64,000 nt of DNA from Arthrobacter_H sp030452125 (GTDB lineage Bacteria > Actinomycetota > Actinomycetes > Actinomycetales > Micrococcaceae). This document shows positions 25,007 through 33,252 of the stretch, one piece after another; the first letter of the stretch is position 1, and each line of letters opens with the position of its first letter. The notes under the pieces are model-generated. The model was not told the origin of the DNA and ran no database searches. It saw only the letters and a list, made by a program, of their open reading frames with translations. A program made the position numbers and the translations under genes. The stretch lies in the NCBI GenBank assembly GCA_052379645.1, contig JBQSYU010000010.1. One strand, written 5' to 3'.

Positions 25007-25795
25007 TCAGCGACCGGCGAAGCGGTTGACCCGCTGCACCGAATCCGGGTGCGCGGCCAGGGCCGAGATGCTTCTCGTTTCCGCGGCCAGATGTGCCGCG
25101 TAGCCGGTGGACATCCCCGCCCGGAGCAACGCCTTCGTCGGCCCCAGGGTCTGGACGGCGCCTTGCAGGAACCCGTCCTCGGCCACGGTGAGCTCGCCTT
25201 CGAAGACGGCCGAGGGGGCCGAGGCGTTCGCCAGCCCCCAGTCGACGGCCTCGTTACCCGCAAGCCGGCGTCCGCCCAGGGTCAGATCCACGGCGCGCTG
25301 GTGGCCCACGGTCGCGGGCAGCAGATAGGAGACCCCCGTGTCGGGGCTGAATCCAATGCCCGCGTAGGCGGCCATCAGCGTCGCTTCCTCCGCCACCAGG
25401 ACCCAATCGGCGTTGAGCACCAGCCCCAGGCCGGCCCCCGCGGCCACCCCGTTGACCCCGGCGAGCACCAGGAGCCGGGAATGAACCAGGGCCAGCGCCA
25501 ACTCGTGGGCCGCCTCGGCCAACGCGGCGATGAAGGCGGAGCGTTCGGCGGGCGGGGATCCCGCCATGTTCCCCACGTCCCCTCCCCCGCAGAAGAACCG
25601 TCCGGTCCCGGTCAGGGTGAGCACGTACACCTCGGGGTCGGCCTCGGCGGCACGAACGGCGGCCAGCAGTTGGCGGGCCAGGGCCAGGTCCAGGACGTTT
25701 CCGCCCTCCGGCCGTTGCAGGACCAGCCGCACGACCCCGGGACGGCGTTCGATGCCGATCACCGGCTGCTCCGGCCCGGCAGTCCCGGCGCTCAC
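25007..25795 (-). CDS. enoyl-CoA hydratase/isomerase family protein
   Basis: A 262-residue crotonase-fold enzyme. The oxyanion-hole segments are visible (RFFCGGGDVGNMAG and GVAAGAGLGLVLNADWVLV). One of the usual catalytic Glu positions is not obvious, so it may be an isomerase or another crotonase-type activity rather than a true hydratase. It overlaps the upstream acyl-CoA synthetase gene by 4 bases (GTGA), showing translational coupling and a shared pathway for activating and processing a carboxylic acid as its CoA ester. Confidence 0.85.
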   Translation of the reverse strand: MSAGTAGPEQPVIGIERRPGVVRLVLQRPEGGNVLDLALARQLLAAVRAAEADPEVYVLTLTGTGRFFCGGGDVGNMAGSPPAERSAFIAALAEAAHELALALVHSRLLVLAGVNGVAAGAGLGLVLNADWVLVAEEATLMAAYAGIGFSPDTGVSYLLPATVGHQRAVDLTLGGRRLAGNEAVDWGLANASAPSAVFEGELTVAEDGFLQGAVQTLGPTKALLRAGMSTGYAAHLAAETRSISALAAHPDSVQRVNRFAGR

Positions 25796-27360
25796 TGCCC
25801 GGTGCTCCGTTCCGCGCGCAGCTCGCGTTTGAGGAGTTTGCCCGACTGGTTCCGGGGCAGCTCGGCGACGAAGTCCACCCGTTTGGGCACCTTGTAATCG
25901 GCGATCCGGCCCTTCACATGCGCGCGGACCCCCTCGGCCGTCAGGGAAGCACCTTCCTTGAGGACGACGACGGCGGTGATGGCCTCGATCCAGCGCTCAT
26001 CGGCAACCCCGACGACGGCGACTTCGGCTACTTCGGGCAGTTCGTAGATGCAGTCCTCGACTTCCCGTGGAGGCACGAGCACTCCCCCGGTGTTGATGAC
26101 GTCCTTGATCCGGTCCACGACCTGGATGTAGCCCTGCGCATCCCGGGTGACCTGGTCCCCCGAACGGAACCAGCCGTCAACGAAGGCCTCTTCGGTGGCC
26201 TCCTGCTTATTCCAGTAGCCGGTCATCAGTTGGGGTGACCTGTACTGGATCTCCCCGGGCTCGCCGGGGGCGGCGATCTCCCCGTCGGCGGTCACGACAC
26301 GGGCCTCGACGTTGTAGACCGGCACACCGCAGGAGGCGGGCCGGGCCTCGTGGTCCTCGGGGCGCAGGACGGTGCATAGCGGGCCCAGCTCGGATTGGCC
26401 GAAGCAGTTGTAGAAACCGATCCGTGGATACCGCGAGCGCAGTCGCGCCAGCACGGTCACCGGCATGATGGAGGCCCCGTACTGGGCCTTGGCCAAGGAC
26501 GACAGGTCCCGGGTCTCCATCTCCGGATGGTTGCTCAAGGGCACCCATACGGTGGGCGCCAGGAACAACGAGCCGATGTGTTCCTCCTCCACCAGGCGCA
26601 GGATCTGCCCGACCTCCGGACGCGCGATCAACCGGATGGTGGCTCCGAGGGAAAGATAGGGCAGCAGGAAGACGTGCATCGCCGCCGAGTGGTAGAGCGG
26701 CATCGCCACCAGGGGGCGGTCCTCGGCGGTGAAGTCCAGGGCGATGACCGAGGAGACGTATTCGGCGACCAGGGCCTCGTGGGTCATCATCGCGCCCTTG
26801 GGGGCGGAGGTGGTTCCCGAGGTGTACAGCAGTTGCACGACGTCGCCTCCCGCCACCTCCACCTCGACGGGCGTGGAATCGGCCCCGGGGTCCATCGCGG
26901 TCGCCAGGACGGACCCCCCGCCGTCGTCCTGCGTGGGAAGCATCGGCCACACCTCGGTGGCCTCCGCCGCCCTGCCGGCGCTGCGCACCTGGTCCACCAG
27001 CGGCAGCAGGGCGGGATCGGCGACGACCAGGCCCGCCCCGGAGTCGTCCAGGAGGTATCCGAGTTCATCGCCCTTCAGCGCGAAGTTCACCGGCACATGC
27101 ACCAGTCCGGTCGCGGCACAGGCCAGATACAGGACGGCATAGGCGTCGGAATTCATCCCGTAGGCGGCGACCCGCGCACCCCGGGGAAGACCGCTGGAGA
27201 CCAACCGGTGGGCCACGCGGTGGACGGCCAGTTCGAGTTCGGCGTAGGTCCACCGCCGGTCCTCGAAGAGCAGGGCCGTCGCCCCGGGATTGCGTCCCAC
27301 GGAACGGCGCAGGACCGCACCGATGGTGTTGGCCCTGCCGGGCGTGGTTGGGGTGTTCAT
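25792..27360 (-). CDS. AMP-forming acyl-CoA synthetase
   Basis: A 522-residue member of the ANL superfamily that activates a carboxylic acid with ATP and CoA. Motifs in order: phosphate loop YTSGTTSAPKGAM, YHSAAMH, GQSELGP (adenine-binding), GWFRSGDQ, DRIKDVINTGG hinge, and the C-terminal catalytic lysine NQSGKLLKRELR. The substrate may be a medium-chain or aromatic acid; the crotonase partner argues for an acid degraded by beta-oxidation. The ATG at 27360 has GGAGG just upstream. It is divergent from the peptide transporter. Confidence 0.92.
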   Translation of the reverse strand: MNTPTTPGRANTIGAVLRRSVGRNPGATALLFEDRRWTYAELELAVHRVAHRLVSSGLPRGARVAAYGMNSDAYAVLYLACAATGLVHVPVNFALKGDELGYLLDDSGAGLVVADPALLPLVDQVRSAGRAAEATEVWPMLPTQDDGGGSVLATAMDPGADSTPVEVEVAGGDVVQLLYTSGTTSAPKGAMMTHEALVAEYVSSVIALDFTAEDRPLVAMPLYHSAAMHVFLLPYLSLGATIRLIARPEVGQILRLVEEEHIGSLFLAPTVWVPLSNHPEMETRDLSSLAKAQYGASIMPVTVLARLRSRYPRIGFYNCFGQSELGPLCTVLRPEDHEARPASCGVPVYNVEARVVTADGEIAAPGEPGEIQYRSPQLMTGYWNKQEATEEAFVDGWFRSGDQVTRDAQGYIQVVDRIKDVINTGGVLVPPREVEDCIYELPEVAEVAVVGVADERWIEAITAVVVLKEGASLTAEGVRAHVKGRIADYKVPKRVDFVAELPRNQSGKLLKRELRAERSTGQ

Positions 27361-27527
27361 GGTGGCATTCCTCCCGCAGGTCGGCCCGGTCACGGACCAC
27401 GATGTGACTCACCCCACAGGCTAGTCCGGGACTCCGGGCGCCGCCATACCGCCCCGCGGGGCGACGATCCGGTCACGGACGGGGCCCCGAGGGCCGCTGA
27501 CCAGTGTTTTCCGGTAGGAATCATAAG

Positions 27528-27550
27528 TAGTATGGTGTGTTACGTCACAC
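27528..27550 (+). promoter_or_regulatory. -10 box and inverted repeat before the peptide-importer operon
   Basis: TAGTAT (27528-27533) is a good -10 box; the -35 is weak. GTGTGTTACGTCACAC (27535-27550), an imperfect inverted repeat with GTGTG/CACAC arms, covers the predicted +1. This suggests a repressor site for the ABC importer operon. Confidence 0.45.
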
Positions 27551-27605
27551 GCACTGCATCGTGCAGCCCACCTGCACCACGAGGCAAATAAAGGGAGTAC
27601 CTACC

Positions 27606-29240
27606 ATGACCAAATCCAAACGTGCCCTCAGGCTGGCACTGGCCACGGCGGGCATCGGCGCCCTGTCGCTCAGTGCCTGCACCGGCCCCGTCGACGATTC
27701 CGGGGGCGACAGCAGCGACAGCGGCAAGAAGGTCACCGTCGGGACCACCGACAAGATCGTCTCCCTCGACCCGGCGGGTGCCTACGACAACGGTTCGCTG
27801 ACCGTGATGACCCAGGTCTACCCGTTCCTGCTCAACTCCAAACCCGGCAGTGCCGATCCGGAACCGGGCATCGCCACCTCGGCGGAGTTCACCTCCCCCA
27901 AGGAATTCACCGTCAAGCTCAAGGACGGGCTGAAGTTCGCCAACGGCAACGACCTCACCTCCTCCGACGTGAAGTTCAGCTTCGACCGGGTCGTCTCCAT
28001 CGACGACCCGCAGGGTCCCGCGGCACTGCTGACCAACCTGGACCACGTCGAGGCCCCCGATGACTCCACCGTCGTGTTCCACCTGAAGGCCGGCAACGAC
28101 CAGACCTTCCTCGGGGTCCTCACCAGCGCCACCGGTCCGATCGTGGACGAGGAGGTCTTCTCCAAGGACAAGATCACCCCCGACGACGAGATCGTGAAGG
28201 GCAAGGCCTTCGCCGGCCAATACGAAATCACGAACTACACCAAGAACGAACTGGTGTCCTATCAGGCCTTCGACGGCTACCAGGGCCTGCTCGGTGAGCC
28301 CGAGTCCAAGACCGTGGACTACAAGTACTACACCAGCGCCAACAACCTGAAGCTCGATATCCAGCAGGGCAACATCGACGTCGCCTTCCGCAGCCTGGCG
28401 GCGACCGATATCGAGGACCTCGAGAAGGATGACAAGGTCCAGGTCCTCAAGGGCCCCGGCGGCGAGCTGCGCTATGTCGTCTTCAACTTCAACACCATGC
28501 CGTTCGGGGCGAAGACCTCGGATGCCGATCCGGATAAGGCCCTGGCCGTCCGGCAGGCCATGGCGGACTCCGTCAACCGGCAGGACATCGCCACGCAGGT
28601 CTACAAGGACACCTACACCCCCGTCTACTCCTTCGTCCCCTCCGGCCTGCCCGGCGCGATCGAGCCGCTGAAGGAGATGTACGGTGACGGCGACGGCGGC
28701 CCGGATGTCGATCGGGCCAAGAAGCGCCTGAAGGATGCAGGGGTCAAGACCCCGGTGGAACTGAACATCCAGTACAACGCCGACCACTACGGCCCCTCCT
28801 CCGGCGAGGAATACGCCATGGTGAAGTCGCAGCTGGAAAAGACCGATCTGTTCAAGGTCAACCTGCAGTCCACCGAATGGGTCCAGTACAACAAGGACCG
28901 GACCCAGGATGTCTACCCGATCTACCAGCTCGGCTGGTTCCCGGACTACTCGGATGCGGACAACTACCTGACGCCGTTCTTCGCACCGGGTAACTTCCTG
29001 GCGAACCACTACGACAACAAGGAGGTCGCCAAGCTCGTCCAGAAGCAGCAGGTGACCACCGACGAGGATAAGCGTTCCGAGTTGATCGGCGAGATCCAGA
29101 CCGAGGTCGGCAAGGACCTGTCGACGTTGCCCCTCCTGCAGGGCGCGACGGTGGCCATCGCCGGTGAGGACGTGGACGGGGTCGAGAGCACCCTGGACGC
29201 CTCCTATAAGTTCCGGATCGGTGTCATCTCCAAGAAGTAG
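27606..29240 (+). CDS. ABC transporter substrate-binding lipoprotein (family 5, peptide-type)
   Basis: A 544-residue extracellular binding protein of the DppA/OppA class (SBP_bac_5). It begins with a lipoprotein signal, lipobox LSAC with Cys25, followed by an acidic, Gly/Ser-rich linker. Family segments include VSLDPAGAYDN, LKDGLKFANGNDLTSSDVKFSFDRV, and the C-terminal YPIYQLGWFPDYSDADNYLTPFF. It should capture a di- or oligopeptide (or nickel-type or opine-type ligand) and deliver it to the permeases that follow. GGGAG precedes the ATG. A strong hairpin separates it from the permease genes and should keep its level higher than theirs. Confidence 0.93.
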   Translation: MTKSKRALRLALATAGIGALSLSACTGPVDDSGGDSSDSGKKVTVGTTDKIVSLDPAGAYDNGSLTVMTQVYPFLLNSKPGSADPEPGIATSAEFTSPKEFTVKLKDGLKFANGNDLTSSDVKFSFDRVVSIDDPQGPAALLTNLDHVEAPDDSTVVFHLKAGNDQTFLGVLTSATGPIVDEEVFSKDKITPDDEIVKGKAFAGQYEITNYTKNELVSYQAFDGYQGLLGEPESKTVDYKYYTSANNLKLDIQQGNIDVAFRSLAATDIEDLEKDDKVQVLKGPGGELRYVVFNFNTMPFGAKTSDADPDKALAVRQAMADSVNRQDIATQVYKDTYTPVYSFVPSGLPGAIEPLKEMYGDGDGGPDVDRAKKRLKDAGVKTPVELNIQYNADHYGPSSGEEYAMVKSQLEKTDLFKVNLQSTEWVQYNKDRTQDVYPIYQLGWFPDYSDADNYLTPFFAPGNFLANHYDNKEVAKLVQKQQVTTDEDKRSELIGEIQTEVGKDLSTLPLLQGATVAIAGEDVDGVESTLDASYKFRIGVISKK

Positions 29241-29254
29241 TACACCGGGTCCAT

Positions 29255-29295
29255 GGGGGCGGGGCGGTCATTCGGACATATGGCCGCCCCGCCCC
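29255..29295 (+). terminator. intercistronic hairpin after the binding-protein gene
   Basis: GGGGCGGGGCGG (29256-29267) pairs with CCGCCCCGCCCC (29284-29295). Inner pairs lengthen the stem to about 15 bp. Partial terminator or mRNA-stability element between the binding protein and the permease, common in ABC importer operons. Confidence 0.6.
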
Positions 29296-29350
29296 GCTTG
29301 CCGTCCAACGCCGGGATCACTGGATCCGGGCCGCACGAGTATAGGTAGAT

Positions 29351-30436
29351 ATGACAGTAGAGAGTGACAAGGTCCCGGCCGGATTCGGTCTGGCGAAGGG
29401 GAAGAAACCCCGGAGCCAGAGTCTCGGTCTGGCCCGTTATCTGGTGATCAGGTTCCTGCTGATCATCCCCACCATGTTCATCCTGATCAGCATGGTCTTC
29501 TTCCTGATGCGGATCACCGGTGACCCGATCACGGCGGCACTGGGCGGCCGACTCCCCCCGGATCAGCTGGCCGACCGGATCCACGCGGCCGGCTACGACC
29601 GTCCCGTCCTCATTCAGTATTTCGACTACCTCGGCGACATCCTGCGCGGCAACTTCGGGACCACGCTCTCGGATAACCGCGAGGTGACCGACATCCTGGC
29701 CCAATACGGCACCGCCACCCTGGAACTGGTGATCTACGCACTGATCGTCGCTTTCATCATCGGGGTCCCCTTCGGCATGATTGCCGCCTATAAGCGGGAC
29801 CGGCTCCCCGACGCATTCCTGCGGCTGTTCGCCATCCTCTGCTACGCCACCCCCGTCTTCTTCGCCGGGCTGCTGCTGAAACTGATCTTCTCCGTCTGGC
29901 TCGGGTGGTTCCCGGTCTCCGGCAGAACCGACTATCTGTCCGAACTCTCCGGGCTACGCAACCCCAGCGGCCTCTACCTGTTGGACGCCCTCCGCGCCGG
30001 GAACATGACGATCGCCCTGGATGTGCTCAAACACGCGGTTCTTCCGGCCATTGCCCTGGGGCTGCTCATCGGCGGGGTGTTCCTGCGCCTGGTGCGCACC
30101 AACCTCATCGGCACCCTGGGCTCCGACTTCGTCGAGGCCGGCAGATCACGCGGTGTCAGCGAATACCGGCTGGTCACCAAACATGCCTATAAGCCGGCAC
30201 TGATCCCGATCGTCACGGTCATGGGCCTGCAGATCGCCCTGACCCTGGGCGGCGCGATCCTGACCGAAACCACCTTCGGGTGGAAGGGACTGGGCTTCAT
30301 GCTCGCCGAATACCTCACCGCCCGGGACTTCGTCGCGGTCCAGGGCATCGTCATGCTCATCGCAGTGATCGTGGCGTTGACCAACTTCCTGGTGGACGTC
30401 ATCGCCGCCTTGATCGACCCGAGAGTGAGGTACTGA
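29351..30436 (+). CDS. peptide-type ABC transporter permease (DppB-like)
   Basis: A 361-residue inner-membrane permease of the binding-protein-dependent type. After a polar 30-residue head come about six membrane helices. The DppB N-terminal pattern RFLLIIPTMFILISMVFFLMRITGDP is clear, as is the EAA loop (EAGRSRGVSEYRLVTKHAYKPALIP) that contacts the ATPase. It ends PRVRY, close to the next gene (2-base gap). It works with the following DppC-like permease and the fused ATPase. Confidence 0.93.
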   Translation: MTVESDKVPAGFGLAKGKKPRSQSLGLARYLVIRFLLIIPTMFILISMVFFLMRITGDPITAALGGRLPPDQLADRIHAAGYDRPVLIQYFDYLGDILRGNFGTTLSDNREVTDILAQYGTATLELVIYALIVAFIIGVPFGMIAAYKRDRLPDAFLRLFAILCYATPVFFAGLLLKLIFSVWLGWFPVSGRTDYLSELSGLRNPSGLYLLDALRAGNMTIALDVLKHAVLPAIALGLLIGGVFLRLVRTNLIGTLGSDFVEAGRSRGVSEYRLVTKHAYKPALIPIVTVMGLQIALTLGGAILTETTFGWKGLGFMLAEYLTARDFVAVQGIVMLIAVIVALTNFLVDVIAALIDPRVRY

Positions 30437-30438
30437 TC

Positions 30439-31455
30439 GTGGACACCACCACATCGAAACCCGCCCGGCAGCCGCGCTGGACCCGACTGCCGATCATCTC
30501 GCATCTGCGCAAGAGCGTCGGGCTGCAACGCACGATGCTGATCATCGGGCTGATCCTGTCGGGCATCTTGTTCCTGACCGCGATCTTCGCCCCCCTGATC
30601 GCCCCCTACGGCTACGCCCAGGCCTCCGCCGACGGCGCCAACTTCGGCGCGCAGATGGCCCCCAGCGCCGCCCATATCTGGGGGACCACCGTCGGGGGAT
30701 ACGACGTCTTCTCCCGCGTGATCTGGGGCGCCCAGACCGCGGCACTGGTCATCGTCCTCGGAGTGCTCATGTCGATCTTCGCCGGGGTGATCCTGGGGCT
30801 GGTCTCCGGCTACCTCGGTGGCTGGGTCGACCGGCTGCTGGTGGTCATCGCCGATGCCATCTACGCCTTCCCCGCATTGCTGCTGGCCATCGTGATGTCG
30901 ATCGTCATCAGCGGCGGCCAGTCCAACCTCTTCGGGGGGATCATGGCCGCGGCGATCTCGATCACCGTGGTCTTCATCCCGCAGTACTTCCGGGTCGCCC
31001 GCGCCGAAACCATCCGGCTCAAGGCCGAACCGTTCGTGGAGTCCGCGAAGGTGATCGGCACCTCGAACCTGCGCATCATCTCCCGGCACGTCTTCCCCAA
31101 CGCCACCCGGACGATGCCGTTGATCTTCACCCTCAACGCGGCGGAATCGATCCTGACCCTGGCCGGGCTGGGCTTCCTGGGCTTCGGCATCGAACCCTCA
31201 TCGGCCGCGGAATGGGGCTACGACCTGAACAAGGCCCTCGCCGATGCCACCAGTGGCATCTGGTGGACCGGGCTCTTCCCGGGCCTCGCGATCGTCCTGA
31301 CCGTGCTGGGCCTGACCCTGGTGGGCGAGTCCATGAACGACCTGAACGATCCGCGGCTGCGCGGCCGGCGTCGCGCCGGCAGGAAGAAGCGCGGCGGACC
31401 CGACATGCCCGCCGACGCCTATGTCAATGGAACCGGACTGGAGGTCACCAAATGA
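30439..31455 (+). CDS. peptide-type ABC transporter permease (DppC-like)
   Basis: A 338-residue permease starting at GTG 30439, preceded by GTGAGG, 2 bases after the DppB-like stop. It has the N-terminal OppC_N segment followed by a large loop with HIWGTTVGGYDVFSRVIWGAQTA, typical of DppC/OppC, then five more helices and the EAA loop (ESAKVIGTSNLRIISRHVFPNAT). The C-terminus is basic (GRRRAGRKKRGG). Its stop overlaps the ATPase start (ATGA), so all are one operon. Confidence 0.93.
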   Translation: MDTTTSKPARQPRWTRLPIISHLRKSVGLQRTMLIIGLILSGILFLTAIFAPLIAPYGYAQASADGANFGAQMAPSAAHIWGTTVGGYDVFSRVIWGAQTAALVIVLGVLMSIFAGVILGLVSGYLGGWVDRLLVVIADAIYAFPALLLAIVMSIVISGGQSNLFGGIMAAAISITVVFIPQYFRVARAETIRLKAEPFVESAKVIGTSNLRIISRHVFPNATRTMPLIFTLNAAESILTLAGLGFLGFGIEPSSAAEWGYDLNKALADATSGIWWTGLFPGLAIVLTVLGLTLVGESMNDLNDPRLRGRRRAGRKKRGGPDMPADAYVNGTGLEVTK

Positions 31456-33170
31456 GTCACGAACGTGAACCCGGGCAGGACCCGAACACCGCCTCCCCGG
31501 ACGACGGCAAACCCGTCCTGTCCATCTCGGGACTGGAGGTGACCTTCGCGACCGATGGTGGCGATGTGCACGCGGTCAACGACGTGAACCTGGACGTACG
31601 TCCCGGGGAGGTCGTGGCGATCGTCGGCGAATCCGGCTCGGGCAAGACGGTCACGGCCAAGACCATCCTGGGACTGTTGCCGGAAACGGCGACCAGTGCC
31701 GGGGTGGTCCTGGTCAATGGTTCCGATGTCCTCTCCGTCAGCGCCAGCCAATTGCGGGACCTGCGGGGCCGCGATGTCGCCATGGTGTTCCAGGAACCCT
31801 CCACCGCACTGAATCCGGTCCACACCGTCGGCTGGCAGATCATCGAGGGGATCCGCGCCCATGCGGGCTCCGGACACCGGATCAGCCGCAAGGAGGCCAA
31901 GGCCCGGGCCATCGAGGCCTTGGCCAAGGTGGGCATCCCGGATCCGGGGCACCGGGTGGATTTCTATCCGCACCAGTTCTCCGGCGGGCAGAAGCAGCGG
32001 GTCGTCATTGCCGCGGCGCTGGCCCTGAATCCCGGGCTCATCGTGGCGGACGAGCCGACCACCGCCCTGGACGTCACCGTCCAGGCCGAGATCCTCGAAC
32101 TGCTCCGCGAGCTGCAGCGCAAGGACGGGACCTCGATCGTGCTGATCACCCACAACATGGGTGTCGTCGCGGATCTGGCGGACCGGGTCGTGGTGATGTA
32201 TCGCGGCGATGTCGTCGAGGAGGCCCCCGTGGCCGACTTGTTCGCCCACCCGCAGCAGGACTACACCAAGGAACTCCTGGCCGCCGTCCCCCACCTGGGG
32301 CGGAACTCCGCCTCGGCCGGACTGGAGGAGCGGGCCCACTCCGAGGCCGAGGTCCTGGTGCGCGCCACGGATCTGGAGGTCGAATTCCCCGGAGGGATCG
32401 GCAAATCCGCGTTCCGCGCCGTGGGTGGGGTCTCCTTCCAGATCTCCGCCGGGGAGGTCTATGGGCTGGTGGGCGAATCCGGATCGGGCAAGACGACGAT
32501 CGGACGGTCCATCGCGGGGCTGAACAAGATCACCGGGGGCAGCCTCAACGTCCTCGGCTACGAGATGCTCGACTTCCGCGAACGGACCTTCAAACCGCTG
32601 CGCAAGGACATCGGTTTCGTCTTCCAGGATCCGGGGGCTTCGTTCAACCCGCATCTGACCATCGGCGAATGCGTGGCCGAACCCTTATGGGTCCACCAGG
32701 ATCCCACGGCCTCCGGCGCCCGGGACCGGGTCCGGGACCTGATGGACGCGGTCCAGCTGCCCGGCCGGTTCGTGGACCGCTACCCCCACGAGCTCTCGGG
32801 CGGGCAGCGGCAGCGGGCCAGCCTTGCCCGGGGCCTGGCGCTGAACCCGAAGCTGCTGATCGCCGACGAACCCACCAGCGCCCTGGACGTATCCGTCCAG
32901 GCAGCGGTGCTGGACCTGTTCAAGGAGATCCAGACGGAGTACGGATTCGCGGCGTTGTTCATCAGCCACGACCTCGCGGTCGTGGACATGCTCGCCGATT
33001 GGGTCGGGGTCCTCTACCGCGGCAAACTGGTCGAGGAGGGCATCGGCAGCCAGATCATGGGAAGCCCACGCCACGACTACACGCGGCGTCTGATCGCCTC
33101 GCTGCCGGTCCCGGATCCGGCCGAGCAGGCCCGGCGTCGTGCCGCCAACCGCGAACTGCTCACCGACTAG
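31452..33170 (+). CDS. fused peptide ABC transporter ATPase (DppD-DppF-like)
   Basis: A 572-residue protein with two ABC ATPase modules in tandem. Each has Walker A GESGSGKT, a signature (FSGGQKQR in the first, LSGGQRQR in the second), and Walker B with D-loop (ADEPTTALDV, ADEPTSALDV). Each module ends with the oligopeptide-transporter C-terminal tail (HPQQDYTKELLAAVP and SPRHDYTRRLIASLP). One protein thus supplies both ATPase subunits. The ATG overlaps the DppC-like stop by 4 bases. A large hairpin follows. Confidence 0.94.
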   Translation: MSHEREPGQDPNTASPDDGKPVLSISGLEVTFATDGGDVHAVNDVNLDVRPGEVVAIVGESGSGKTVTAKTILGLLPETATSAGVVLVNGSDVLSVSASQLRDLRGRDVAMVFQEPSTALNPVHTVGWQIIEGIRAHAGSGHRISRKEAKARAIEALAKVGIPDPGHRVDFYPHQFSGGQKQRVVIAAALALNPGLIVADEPTTALDVTVQAEILELLRELQRKDGTSIVLITHNMGVVADLADRVVVMYRGDVVEEAPVADLFAHPQQDYTKELLAAVPHLGRNSASAGLEERAHSEAEVLVRATDLEVEFPGGIGKSAFRAVGGVSFQISAGEVYGLVGESGSGKTTIGRSIAGLNKITGGSLNVLGYEMLDFRERTFKPLRKDIGFVFQDPGASFNPHLTIGECVAEPLWVHQDPTASGARDRVRDLMDAVQLPGRFVDRYPHELSGGQRQRASLARGLALNPKLLIADEPTSALDVSVQAAVLDLFKEIQTEYGFAALFISHDLAVVDMLADWVGVLYRGKLVEEGIGSQIMGSPRHDYTRRLIASLPVPDPAEQARRRAANRELLTD

Positions 33171-33175
33171 GGTCC

Positions 33176-33236
33176 GGCCCGGCTGGTCCGGTGGCGGTGG
33201 CGGCCCCGCCGTCGTCGCCGGACCAGCGGCCGGGCC
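33176..33236. terminator. hairpin between peptide importer and aconitase genes
   Basis: GGCCCGGCTGGTCCGG (33176-33191) pairs with CCGGACCAG (33218-33226) and CCGGGCC (33230-33236), with a 3-base bulge, between convergent genes. Likely bidirectional terminator. Confidence 0.65.
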
Positions 33237-33252
33237 GCCGGTGGTTCCGGCG

